From Chitinophagaceae bacterium (GTDB lineage Bacteria > Bacteroidota > Bacteroidia > Chitinophagales > Chitinophagaceae), in the NCBI GenBank assembly GCA_019638625.1, contig JAHBTK010000001.1, forward strand, positions 1,145,627 through 1,209,626: 64,000 nt of DNA, given 5' to 3'. The translations under genes and the position numbers were made by a program. The first letter of the stretch is position 1, and each line of letters begins with the position of its first letter. The notes under the pieces were generated by a model that was given only the letters and a program-made list of their open reading frames with translations, was not told the DNA's origin and did not search any database. Positions 26,025 to 34,067 of the stretch are shown here, piece after piece.

Positions 26025-26975
26025 TCAGAGGTTTAATTTTGCTTTCTCGATCCGTTGTTCCGTGCTGTCCAGGTAAGGCCGGATAGCATTTCTTTCTTCC
26101 GGCAGGATCCTGTGGTCCCTGTTCTTCCAGTCGCGGCTGAACTGTTGCACATACTCGTTACCGTAAATAAAGGCCCAGTTACCTGTGCGCCAGTAATGAA
26201 ACCAAAGCTCATTTTTATGTAATATCGCTGCCCGAAGCGGTTCCCATTTATCCCGGTAAGCAGCAGGTAAGCCCAGTTCCTTCAGGATGATCTCCGCCGC
26301 CAGCTTTTGACCTGCATCGGTAAGATGTACACCGTTGCCGGTAAAAGATCCTTTGCCTGTTTTAAACGGTTGATACAGGTTTACAAACACACATTTTTCT
26401 TCTTTTGCCATTTGCTCTATCGCGTCCACGTATTTATCAACCGGTGCGTTCACGATGGGTACCGAAACCAGCGTTTCCTGCGGAACGGAAAGGGCCGCGG
26501 GTTCAAATGGAAGGGGGGAAAGAATGACCAACTGCCTGGTATTGCCTTTCACGGAAACCAGCAATTGTTTATACGCATCGATAAATCCGGGCAAAGCCTG
26601 CTCTCCGTCCAGTGATTCCATTTGCCCGAACTGCATAAAAATCATATCTGCCCCTACACTGTCCAGGTGACCGGTCCATTCGCCAAAGCCGTCTTCACGG
26701 TATTGATCATATACGGTATCGCCTTCCCAACCCATGTTCCGGAAATGCAGTCTTTTGTTTTTATGGGCCGCCACCAGCATTGTTTCCAGGTAAGCGTCTT
26801 TGCGCATGTTGGAAATATTGGCGCCACCGGTAAATACCACTACATTGTTATTATCAAAATGTAAATCGGGTTTGCCGGATGCGAAAAAAAGATCACAGGA
26901 TTGCAACCATACAACGACTGCAAAACTAATGATCGGCAGCAGGCAGGCATTCCGTTTGCGTTTTTTACAAAACAT
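26025..26975 (-). CDS. SGNH-fold lipoprotein lacking the usual catalytic serine
   Basis: 316 residues, lipobox LQSC (Cys27). It has the SGNH layout, but block I reads FTGGANIS in place of GDS, block III reads FGQMES in place of GxND, and block V reads NGVHLTD in place of DxxH. Only the glycine of block II (MGWEGDT) and the block V histidine remain. I recall the subfamily that pairs with PVC-type dehydrogenases having GN-type block I and FGYNES block III, so the change is probably a subfamily trait and the protein may not be a serine hydrolase. It is six bases upstream of the PVC-type gene and likely co-transcribed. Confidence 0.75.
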   Translation of the reverse strand: MFCKKRKRNACLLPIISFAVVVWLQSCDLFFASGKPDLHFDNNNVVVFTGGANISNMRKDAYLETMLVAAHKNKRLHFRNMGWEGDTVYDQYREDGFGEWTGHLDSVGADMIFMQFGQMESLDGEQALPGFIDAYKQLLVSVKGNTRQLVILSPLPFEPAALSVPQETLVSVPIVNAPVDKYVDAIEQMAKEEKCVFVNLYQPFKTGKGSFTGNGVHLTDAGQKLAAEIILKELGLPAAYRDKWEPLRAAILHKNELWFHYWRTGNWAFIYGNEYVQQFSRDWKNRDHRILPEERNAIRPYLDSTEQRIEKAKLNL

Positions 26976-27317
26976 TTTATATAGCTATTGATAATCGAGA
27001 CTTTCCTTTCCGCGAGTGTTCTCCTGTAAGGCGGCAACGGTAAAAGCGGCATAGAGCTACCAAGAACCTGTTTTCGATTACCTATGCCGGCAATTAAATT
27101 TTTGGAAAAGATAGGAAAATAAAAAATAGATTTTGTTACAACCCGTTATGAATCTCAGGTAAGACCGTTATAGGTAATATTTAGAAAAAAAATGGTAAAA
27201 TTGGCGACTGCCGGCTATTAAAAACACCTTAAAAAAGTGTGTCATTTGCATGTTGGAAAAACACCCGTTTTAAAACGACAGGATCTTTTCGCATACCCAC
27301 AGGCAGATTTATCATCG
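26976..27317. other. 342-base intergenic gap
   Basis: Lies between the GH13 stop and the SGNH-like start, both leftward, so the promoter of the SGNH/PVC-type pair should be here. The sequence is AT-rich with several A and T runs (about 27100-27250). No TAnnTTTG box on the minus strand, reading frame or strong hairpin was found. Confidence 0.4.
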
Positions 27318-28589
27318 TTACAGCACATATACTTTATATCCCCACTGAGGCAGTTGTACGGTCGTATCTTTCGCAAAATTTTTAGATTCGCCTGAAAACA
27401 GATCAACCGGATTTGCCGTGAGAAGCGGATGTATAATATTTATGGTAGCAGGGTAGGGGGACAGGTTCAGTACGGTTAACACCCATTTTTTATTTTTCTT
27501 TCTTATATATGCCAGTATATGTTCGTCACCCGGAATGTGTATGACTTCCGTTGATCCGGATATGGAAAGAGCGGGATGTGTTAAATGCAGGTGCAACAGT
27601 TTTTTGTAAAATTCATGGAGCCTGTATTGTCCGTCCCATCCTATTTCATCCTTATCAAAAAACATTAACCTTTTATGCAGGGGCATTTCCTGTCCGCTAT
27701 ATACCAGTGGTATGCCCTGCCATGTACAACTCAGTACGGCCAGCAACAAAGCCATATCGCCATACTTTTCGTATTCGGTTCCGTTCCAACTGTTTTCATC
27801 ATGGTTGCTGGTGAAAAATAACGCGGTAGCTCCCGCAGGATAGGTGATATTGTAATGCTGCAGCAATTGCGTCAGTCTGATTACGCTCCTGTCTTTTTTA
27901 TAAAAAGTTTCCGTTGCATGCATCCATTTCCAGGCATAGGCCACATCAAATACCTGCAGGTAGGGGTTGTCATCAATGGCATCCATTTCTCCCAACCAGA
28001 ACAGCGGTTTGTCTCTTTCAAGTTCCTTTCGTGCTTTCTTCCAGAATTCAAGGGGAACCCAGGAAGCCAGGTCGCACCGGAATCCATCGATATTACATTC
28101 AGTGATCCAGAATCGCATGGCGGCAATCATTGTTTCCCTCAGCGCGGGATTTCCGTAGTCGAGTTCAATAATATCATCCATACCGTGAGCGGTTTTGATC
28201 GCGCCGGAGGCCTCTCTTTTGTAAAACCCGGGATTGGTTATGGTCCATATATGGTCCCAACCCGTATGGTTGGCCACCCAGTCCAGGATGACTTTAAAGC
28301 CCAGTTCATGAGCTGCGGACACCAGGTTCCTGAAATCATCCAGTGTGCCGAATTCGGGGTTAATAGAAGTATAGTCCGAACAGGCATAATAGCTGCCCAT
28401 GGTCCCTTTCATTTTTTCACTGGCTATCGGTGTGATGGGCATCAACCAGAGCGTTTCTATTCCCATATCCCTCAACCTTGGCAAATGGGCGGCAAAAGCT
28501 TTGAAAGTGCCTTCCGGTGTATATTGCCTGATATTTACTTCGTACAGGGTAGTATGTAATCTCCACTCCACCCGTTGCAGTTTATTCAT
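27318..28589 (-). CDS. GH13 alpha-amylase family glycosidase
   Basis: 423 residues without a signal peptide. The four GH13 motifs are present: DWVANHTG (region I), GFRCDLAS with the catalytic nucleophile Asp (region II, about residue 173), LGEMDA with the acid/base Glu (region III), and TSNHDEN with the transition-state Asp (region IV). A short C-terminal beta domain ends in QLPQWGYKVYVL. It is shorter than typical maltogenic amylases (no N-terminal CBM), similar to intracellular alpha-glucan hydrolases of Bacteroidota. It lies 15 bases downstream of a membrane-protein gene. Activity on maltodextrin or storage glucan is expected from the family. Confidence 0.88.
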   Translation of the reverse strand: MNKLQRVEWRLHTTLYEVNIRQYTPEGTFKAFAAHLPRLRDMGIETLWLMPITPIASEKMKGTMGSYYACSDYTSINPEFGTLDDFRNLVSAAHELGFKVILDWVANHTGWDHIWTITNPGFYKREASGAIKTAHGMDDIIELDYGNPALRETMIAAMRFWITECNIDGFRCDLASWVPLEFWKKARKELERDKPLFWLGEMDAIDDNPYLQVFDVAYAWKWMHATETFYKKDRSVIRLTQLLQHYNITYPAGATALFFTSNHDENSWNGTEYEKYGDMALLLAVLSCTWQGIPLVYSGQEMPLHKRLMFFDKDEIGWDGQYRLHEFYKKLLHLHLTHPALSISGSTEVIHIPGDEHILAYIRKKNKKWVLTVLNLSPYPATINIIHPLLTANPVDLFSGESKNFAKDTTVQLPQWGYKVYVL

Positions 28590-28604
28590 GGTCTTTTACT
28601 GGTA

Positions 28605-29465
28605 TTATTGTTTTATTTCCCTGATAAGTTCCTTCTTCAGAAGCTGCCTGTACCGGCGGCTCAGCACTTTCAAATATCTCCAGGACTGGATGTTGCCCGG
28701 GTTTTGAAGCGTTACATTAATAAGGTGTAGCTCCGACTTTTTCGGGCTTCTCTCTATCAGCCGGAATTTGACATTATCAATGGTATCACGCCTGTCCAAT
28801 ATAGTCACTATAAAATTATTGACCTGGTAATAGTCCCTTATTACGTGGAGATTGCTGTCTTTTTCATGGTACTCCCAGGGATATCCCATCTGTTCAATCC
28901 TGCTGAGGATCGTATCCTTCGGAAGTGAAATGCTATAACGTTTATCAAGGAGCACGGTGCCTTTGGGGATCTCGTACCTGCCTATAGAAGTTGCGGTAAA
29001 CGCGATGAATGCCGTCAGTATTGATATATTCAACAGCAGTCCGGAGAACAGGGGCTGCCTTTCGCTTACCGGCATTAACCTGTGTCGCATCAGGTAACCG
29101 GTAAAGGGTAAAATCAACAGCGCGGTATAATCGGAGTAGTCAATTTCCCGGTGAAAGTGAAAGAAGGGATTCAGATTGAGCAATTTTATGATCCCGGTTG
29201 AAAAAGGAGATTTCCAGAGAACAAAAAACAAGGCTGTAATGATCACCGCTTTTGTTTTTAGCCGGGGAAACAGAAAAGCCAGGAACATCGGAAAAATAAA
29301 AAGCCCTGCAAAATCTGAAAGCTTTCCTGTAAAGGCATTGTGGAACTGCCATTTTAAAAAACTGTCATTGATGATCAGTAGAAACAGTCCTATGCTAAAA
29401 TACGGATTAAGTACCAGCCTGTCATTCCTCAGGTTCCCTTTTTCCATTTCCTTCATGTAGTGCAA
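28605..29465 (-). CDS. Hypothetical multi-pass membrane protein
   Basis: 286 residues with four to five hydrophobic segments in the first 160 residues: NPYFSIGLFLLIIND, LSDFAGLFIFPMFLAFL, AVIITALFFVLW, TALLILPFTGYLM and ILTAFIAFTATSIG. A soluble, mixed alpha/beta tail of about 120 residues follows and is rich in charged residues (LLKKELIREIKQ at the end). I do not recognise a named family. It is upstream of and close to the GH13 gene. In-frame ATGs at codons 4 and 7 are alternative starts; no -7 box decides between them. Confidence 0.6.
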   Translation of the reverse strand: MHYMKEMEKGNLRNDRLVLNPYFSIGLFLLIINDSFLKWQFHNAFTGKLSDFAGLFIFPMFLAFLFPRLKTKAVIITALFFVLWKSPFSTGIIKLLNLNPFFHFHREIDYSDYTALLILPFTGYLMRHRLMPVSERQPLFSGLLLNISILTAFIAFTATSIGRYEIPKGTVLLDKRYSISLPKDTILSRIEQMGYPWEYHEKDSNLHVIRDYYQVNNFIVTILDRRDTIDNVKFRLIERSPKKSELHLINVTLQNPGNIQSWRYLKVLSRRYRQLLKKELIREIKQ

Positions 29466-29569
29466 GATATTGTGTTTTACACAAACTACCTTACAGAGCT
29501 TGATTTAAAACCACACGGAAAAGTGATGTTATTCAATGATAGTGGTTCAAAGTACTTTTGCAGGGATGC

Positions 29570-29661
29570 TTTCGCTAAGGACGCAAAACAGTTTTCTTTT
29601 TCGAATCGCTTCTTTCTTTGAAATCTTTTTGCGCCGTCTTTTTCGATCTTTGCGTGTCCTA
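29570..29661. repeat. Imperfect inverted repeat of the TAAGGACGCAAA type
   Basis: TAAGGACGCAAAA near 29575 is mirrored by CTTTGCGTGTCCTA near 29650, with further TTTGCGCC copies between. Such GGACGCAAA/TTTGCGTCC tracts recur between genes in many Bacteroidota genomes. It is probably a decayed dispersed repeat rather than coding DNA. Confidence 0.4.
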
Positions 29662-29865
29662 TCTGAGTCCTCCCACGGCATCATCTTTCGCGCAAAGCAG
29701 CTATGGAGCGCTGAGGAAGCACAAGCAGTTAGCTGATCGATGAAATAAATTTAAACAAAGTCCCGGAGGGGCGGTATTTTCCTGTTCGTTGATCATTATA
29801 CAATTCAAAATGATATTTAAATCTGTTTTTTCCACTTAGCCCGGCGGATCGCGTTAACGGTAATA

Positions 29866-29897
29866 AAACAAAAAGGGTTGCCCGCATAAGGCAACCC
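29866..29897 (-). terminator. Rho-independent terminator of the DUF2911 gene
   Basis: On the minus strand an 8-bp perfect stem GGGTTGCC/GGCAACCC (29875-29882 with 29890-29897, seven-base loop) is followed by a T-rich tract (TTTTTGTTTT). It begins 21 bases after the DUF2911 stop codon. Confidence 0.85.
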
Positions 29898-29918
29898 GAA
29901 TGATCTGCAACTGTTGAA

Positions 29919-30431
29919 TTATTTTACAACAAATTTTACATCGCTGTCTCCCCAGAGAATATTCACTTCCCCGTTTTCGGCTACATTCAACCGGAGTTTC
30001 TCTGCAAAAGCAGCGGCTTTACCGGGTTTTACTTTTACACGCAGCGCATCTTCTTTTTCATCGTATTGGAACGCTCCCCACTGGTCGGCTGTCTTGTTAA
30101 AGATAATGGTCCATTCGTCGTCGCCGGCAATGGTAAATAACGCGTATTTCCCGGCAGGCAGTGGTTGACCTTCCACTGTGACATCCTGATCGGTTTCAAA
30201 AACGGTAGCCTTATTGGCCCCGGTACGCCACACTTTTCCCGCCATGGGTTCCAGGTCTTTGCCAATGGTTCTGCCCTTTACGGATGGTTGGCTGTAGCTG
30301 ATGGTGATGGTCGCGCCACTGGTAATTTTTGCGCTGCTGCTGGCAGGAGGACTGGCAGGTGCACCCTGCTGCGCTAATACTGAGCCGGAAAGAACGGCTG
30401 TTGTTAATGACAACAATAATATCTTTTTCAT
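29919..30431 (-). CDS. Exported DUF2911 protein
   Basis: 170 residues from the ATG at 30431, which places a clean signal peptide (MKKILLLSLTTAVLSGSVLAQQ) at the N-terminus. A longer frame reaches 30635 but its extra 68 residues (LQDRK-type repeats) come from tandem-repeat DNA and are rejected. DUF2911 features: ITISYSQPSVKGRTIG, VWRTGANKATVFET, GQPLPAGKYALFTI and DEWTIIFNK, then LRLNVAENGEVNILWGD. The family is common and secreted in Bacteroidota; function unknown. A strong terminator follows the gene, and pdxJ lies upstream beyond a repeat, so it is probably transcribed on its own. Confidence 0.88.
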   Translation of the reverse strand: MKKILLLSLTTAVLSGSVLAQQGAPASPPASSSAKITSGATITISYSQPSVKGRTIGKDLEPMAGKVWRTGANKATVFETDQDVTVEGQPLPAGKYALFTIAGDDEWTIIFNKTADQWGAFQYDEKEDALRVKVKPGKAAAFAEKLRLNVAENGEVNILWGDSDVKFVVK

Positions 30432-30535
30432 AATTATAACTGGTTTGACATATAAAAACCAATATTCATGCCACGATGAAAATGTGGGAATGTGAAAATT
30501 TGAAAATGAGTGGTGGTTGTGGGAAACTGGTTGCG

Positions 30536-30637
30536 TATAAAATGGTAAGACCATAAAATGGTAAGAAAAATAAGGTTCTTTCTTGCGGTCCTGCAATCTT
30601 ACGGTCTTGCAATCTTGCAATTTTACGGTCTTCAATC
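30536..30637. repeat. Short degenerate tandem repeats after pdxJ
   Basis: Two kinds of unit. ATAAAATGGTAAGA occurs twice, 16 bases apart, at 30536-30567. Then ACGGTCTTGCAATCTT-type 16-mers run as GCGGTCCTGCAATCTT, ACGGTCTTGCAATCTT, a half unit, and ACGGTCTTCAATCTT, up to the base before the pdxJ stop. No spacers exist between units, so this is not a CRISPR. Confidence 0.6.
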
Positions 30638-31357
30638 TTACCCAAGCTGTCGCTTATACAACTGCACCGTGTTTTCCAGTCCCAGGTACAACGCGTCACA
30701 GATCAATGCATGCCCTATGGATACTTCATCCAGCCAGGGAATATTTTTCCTGAAATATGCCAGGTTATCAAGGTCAAGGTCGTGACCGGCATTCAACCCT
30801 ATCTGCAATTCGCGGGCACGTACTGCTGCGGTTACATAGGCGGACACTGCCTTTTCCCGGTCGGAAGGATATAGCTTTGCATAAGCCTCCGTGTATAGCT
30901 CCACCCTGTCTGTACCGGTGGCCGCAGCGCCCTCCACCATTTCCGGTATGGGGTCCACAAAAATAGATACGCGGATATCCGCCATTTTAAAGACGCTGAT
31001 CATTTCCGTTAAATAATCCTTATGTTTTATCGTATTCCACCCGTGGTTACTGGTGATCTGCCCCGGCTCATCGGGTACTAGGGTTACCTGGGTAGGACCT
31101 GTTTCCAGTACCAGGTCAACGAACTTTTGCTCCCGGCAGTTTCCTTCTATATTGAACTCTACGGAAATATTTTTTTTTATCTCCCGCACGTCACTGTAAC
31201 GGATATGCCGCTCATCCGGACGGGGATGCACCGTTATTCCGTCTGCCCCGAACCGCTCTATGTCCAATGCCGTTTTGAGTACATTGGGATTGTTTCCCCC
31301 TCTGCTGTTTCTGAGTGTAGCAATTTTGTTTATGTTTACTGAAAGTTTTGTAGTCAT
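30638..31357 (-). CDS. pdxJ: Pyridoxine 5'-phosphate synthase
   Basis: 239 residues, normal length. PdxJ condenses 1-deoxy-D-xylulose 5-phosphate with 3-amino-2-oxopropyl phosphate to make pyridoxine 5'-phosphate in de novo vitamin B6 synthesis. Typical features: LSVNINKIATLRNSRGG, GADGITVHPRPDERHI, EFNIEG, VTLVPDEPGQITSNHGW, RVSIFVDP, VELYTEAYA, GLNAGHDLDLDNL and VSIGHALI. A TAAATTTG -7 box ends four bases before the ATG, suggesting a leaderless mRNA. It is divergent from the DUF5690-phnW pair, whose transaminase needs PLP. Confidence 0.95.
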   Translation of the reverse strand: MTTKLSVNINKIATLRNSRGGNNPNVLKTALDIERFGADGITVHPRPDERHIRYSDVREIKKNISVEFNIEGNCREQKFVDLVLETGPTQVTLVPDEPGQITSNHGWNTIKHKDYLTEMISVFKMADIRVSIFVDPIPEMVEGAAATGTDRVELYTEAYAKLYPSDREKAVSAYVTAAVRARELQIGLNAGHDLDLDNLAYFRKNIPWLDEVSIGHALICDALYLGLENTVQLYKRQLG

Positions 31358-31361
31358 GAGA

Positions 31362-31369
31362 CAAATTTA
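31362..31369 (-). promoter_or_regulatory. -7 promoter box of pdxJ
   Basis: TAAATTTG on the minus strand matches TAnnTTTG. Exactly four bases separate its last G from the pdxJ ATG, so transcription would begin at or next to the start codon. No clear -33 TTTG was seen. Confidence 0.55.
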
Positions 31370-31486
31370 TTAACAACCGGCTATAAAATTTAGATGATAC
31401 ATAATTAAATAGATTGTTCTATATTTACAATTACTAAACAAAGTTTAATTATATAAAACAGTCTGCTTGCTTATTAAGAGAAAATT

Positions 31487-32785
31487 ATGCAAAAACTAAA
31501 ACAATTACTGGCAGACTCCCGTTTGTTTTTTGTGGTATGGTGCATGGTAGCGGCCTTTGGTACCTATTTCTGTATGTATGCTTTCCGCAAACCCTTTAAT
31601 GCCGGCACTTATGACGGATATGAGTTATGGGGTATTCACTACAAAACGGTATTGATCGTTGCCCAGGTGTTTGGTTACATGCTTTCCAAGTTTATCGGAA
31701 TTAAGGTGATCTCCGAATTAAAATCGACCAGTCGCTCGAAACTGATCATCGGTCTGATCCTTTTTGCGGAAGCGGCGTTGTTGTTGTTTGGCTTAACACC
31801 TTTTCCTTATAATTTCTTTTTCCTGTTCCTGAATGGACTGCCGTTGGGTATGATATGGGGAATTGTATTCAGTTACCTGGAAGGCAGGCGCTTTACCGAG
31901 ATACTGGCAATAGGGTTAAGCATCAGCCTGATCGTATCTTCCGGGATCTTAAAGACTATTTACTTTGACGTAAAAGAATGGTTTCCCGCCATTTCAGAAT
32001 TCTGGCTGCCGTTTGTCATTGGACTATTGTTTATGCCCCTGTTTTTTCTGTTTGTCTGGATGTTGTCCGTGGTACCGGCGCCGGGTAAGGAAGATATGAT
32101 AGCGAGGTCGCCCAGGCTGCCTATGACGAATGAGGACAAACGAAATGTATTCCGGAACTATGGATTCGGAATTATCGCTTTTATCATATTATACACCTTC
32201 CTGGCTACGCTGCGTGATTTTCGCGACAACTTTGCGGTGGAGATATGGAATGAGGTGGACCCGACCTGGAACAAGAATGTGTTTACCCAAACGGAAGCGA
32301 TTGTAAGTGTGATTGTATTGCTGGTGATCGGCAGTCTTTCCGTTATCAGGAATAACCTGAAAGGTTTCTGGGCTGTAATGGGTATTATCACCATTGGCTT
32401 TTCCATCAGCGCGCTGGCTACCTTTCTTTTCCAGTTGCATAAGATCTCCGCTTTCTGGTGGATGATGCTGATCGGTACGGGGTTGTTTTTAGCCTATATG
32501 CCCTTGCAGATCGCCCTGTTTGAAAGAATGATCGCCTACTTCCGGATCAAGGCCAATGCCGGCTTTTTCGTGTATATGTGCGATTCCATTGGTTACCTGG
32601 GCAGCGTGGTACTGATGTTGTACAAAGAATTTTTTATGAAGGAACTGAACTGGTCGCTGGTACTGATAAAATTCACGTATCTGCAGACCATCGTTGCCGC
32701 GCTGCTGCTGGTGGCAACATCGGTATTTTTCTATCGGGTTGCCAAAAAGAAACGATTAACCACAGGAGAAGCCTTTTCCTCCTGA
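31487..32785 (+). CDS. DUF5690 family membrane protein, candidate phosphonate transporter
   Basis: 432 residues with about twelve membrane segments in an MFS-like layout; GTYFCMYAFRKPFNAGTYDG after helix 1, GLPLGMIWGIVFSYLEGRR in the middle and ANAGFFVYMCDSIGYLGSV in the second half are conserved DUF5690 features. The Tyr-Xaa-Phe-Arg-Lys-Pro-Phe motif recalls organophosphate antiporters such as GlpT/UhpT (a family-level comparison from memory). The next gene is phnW, 137 bases on, so import of 2-aminoethylphosphonate is a reasonable inference, not shown by the sequence. No signal peptide. An AT-rich 130-base gap precedes it. Confidence 0.75.
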   Translation: MQKLKQLLADSRLFFVVWCMVAAFGTYFCMYAFRKPFNAGTYDGYELWGIHYKTVLIVAQVFGYMLSKFIGIKVISELKSTSRSKLIIGLILFAEAALLLFGLTPFPYNFFFLFLNGLPLGMIWGIVFSYLEGRRFTEILAIGLSISLIVSSGILKTIYFDVKEWFPAISEFWLPFVIGLLFMPLFFLFVWMLSVVPAPGKEDMIARSPRLPMTNEDKRNVFRNYGFGIIAFIILYTFLATLRDFRDNFAVEIWNEVDPTWNKNVFTQTEAIVSVIVLLVIGSLSVIRNNLKGFWAVMGIITIGFSISALATFLFQLHKISAFWWMMLIGTGLFLAYMPLQIALFERMIAYFRIKANAGFFVYMCDSIGYLGSVVLMLYKEFFMKELNWSLVLIKFTYLQTIVAALLLVATSVFFYRVAKKKRLTTGEAFSS

Positions 32786-32845
32786 TCAGATAATATTAAA
32801 CTATACCAATGCTATGGTAAATATAAAATATCGTATAATATGCCA

Positions 32846-32875
32846 CGAATGCACGAATATTTATTCGTGCATTCG
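32846..32875. repeat. Perfect 14-bp inverted repeat
   Basis: CGAATGCACGAATA is followed by TT and its exact reverse complement TATTCGTGCATTCG. It lies between the DUF5690 and phnW genes. No T-run follows, so it is less likely to be an intrinsic terminator than a REP-like intergenic element; CACGAATGCACGAAT hairpins recur in Bacteroidota genomes. Confidence 0.6.
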
Positions 32876-32922
32876 GGCTATTGTAAAACTATAATACGTT
32901 TAATTTAACACTAATATTAATT

Positions 32923-34035
32923 ATGTCAAACGCTCCATTGTTATTTACCCCGGGACCGCTTACCACATCCGTTACCGTAAAACAGGCTATGCTGCAGGAT
33001 TACGGTTCCCGTGATTTTGCCTTTGTAAAAGCGGTTAAAGATATCCGTGACGGGCTGCTGGAATTGGCCAATGTTTCCCGTGACAAGGGATACGAATGTG
33101 TGATTGTGCAGGGCTCAGGGACTTTCGGGGTGGAAAGTGTGATCAGCAGTGTGGTGGGAGAGCGTGATAAATTACTGATCCTGGTAAACGGCGCCTATGG
33201 GGAACGTATTGCCAAAATGGCCAAAATACATAAATTGAATCACCACATCGTCCGTTTTGAAGAAGACGCGATCGTTACGCCGGAAGTTGTTGAATCGTAT
33301 TTAAAAGAGGATGCGGCGATCACCCATGTCGCCTGTATTCACAGTGAGACCACCACGGGGTTGTTCAACCCGGTAAAAGATATTGGCGCCGTTTGTAAGA
33401 AATATGGAAAGGTGTTTATTGTGGATGCCATGAGCAGTTTCGGCGGTGTGGTGATGGATATGGCGGATATGTACATTGACTTCCTGGTTTCCTCCTCCAA
33501 TAAATGTATAGAAGGCGTGCCGGGCTTTGCATTTGCCTTATGCAAACGCAGTGAGCTTGAAAAAGCGAAAGGGCAGGGGAGAAGCCTCAGTCTGGACCTG
33601 TACGACCAGTGGGCGGGACTGGAAGCCAGCGGGCAATTCCGTTTCACGCCGCCTACCTTAAGCATTATGGCTTTTCGGCAGGCGCTGGCAGAGTTGCAGG
33701 AAGAAGGGGGAGTAGCCGCCCGGGAAAGAAGGTATAAGTCGAATAAGCAGATACTGGATGACGGGATGGCCGCATTGGGGTTCAAACAATACCTTTCCGC
33801 TGATATACAGGGGCATATCATTACTTCTTTTTTATACCCGGACAACCCGTCCTTCCGGTTTGACAGTTTTTATAAGAAACTCAATGAAAGAGGTTTTGTG
33901 ATTTACCCCGGGAAACTGAGCAAAACAGACGCTTTCCGTATTGGAAATATCGGGCAGATATTCCCGGTGGATGTACGATCGCTGCTTGCTGCCATCAAAG
34001 AAGTGTTGCTGGAAGATAAAGTGGTTATTGAGTAG
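32923..34035 (+). CDS. phnW: 2-aminoethylphosphonate-pyruvate transaminase
   Basis: 370 residues. PhnW transfers the amino group of 2-aminoethylphosphonate to pyruvate, giving phosphonoacetaldehyde and alanine. Recognised by LLFTPGPLTTSVTVKQAML, DYGSRDFAF, VQGSGTFGVESV, HSETTTGLFNP, VDAMSSFGGV and the PLP lysine in SSSNKCIEGVPGF (about residue 192). The usual next step, phosphonoacetaldehyde hydrolase (PhnX), or the PhnY/PhnA route, is not in the window, so either it is elsewhere or phosphonoacetaldehyde is made in reverse for phosphonolipid synthesis. Direction cannot be told from sequence. Confidence 0.9.
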   Translation: MSNAPLLFTPGPLTTSVTVKQAMLQDYGSRDFAFVKAVKDIRDGLLELANVSRDKGYECVIVQGSGTFGVESVISSVVGERDKLLILVNGAYGERIAKMAKIHKLNHHIVRFEEDAIVTPEVVESYLKEDAAITHVACIHSETTTGLFNPVKDIGAVCKKYGKVFIVDAMSSFGGVVMDMADMYIDFLVSSSNKCIEGVPGFAFALCKRSELEKAKGQGRSLSLDLYDQWAGLEASGQFRFTPPTLSIMAFRQALAELQEEGGVAARERRYKSNKQILDDGMAALGFKQYLSADIQGHIITSFLYPDNPSFRFDSFYKKLNERGFVIYPGKLSKTDAFRIGNIGQIFPVDVRSLLAAIKEVLLEDKVVIE

Positions 34036-34067
34036 AGTAGCCGTGTTTTATTTTTAAGGTTGAAGAA

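Larger units (their letters stand above)
29466..29918. other. 453-base gap with degenerate repeat and a terminator
   Basis: Holds an imperfect inverted repeat, listed separately, and the terminator of the DUF2911 gene. A TACTTTTG box at 29553-29560 is followed five bases later by ATG (29566), opening 56 codons to 29736. The peptide is low-complexity Phe/Arg/Ser-rich and lies on the repeat, so a real gene is doubtful. Confidence 0.35.

Noticed and set aside
27855..28559. Long plus-strand frame (234 codons) opposite the GH13 gene
   Set aside because: Mirror of a gene with all four GH13 motifs; the frame has no family motif and His/Gln/Gly-rich shadow composition.
30432..30635. Upstream extension of the DUF2911 gene by 68 codons
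   Set aside because: Reads the tandem repeat as LQDRK-type peptide and would bury the signal peptide at 30431.
30536..30637. Possible CRISPR array
   Set aside because: Units of 16 bases abut or overlap with no unique spacers and no cas genes in the window.
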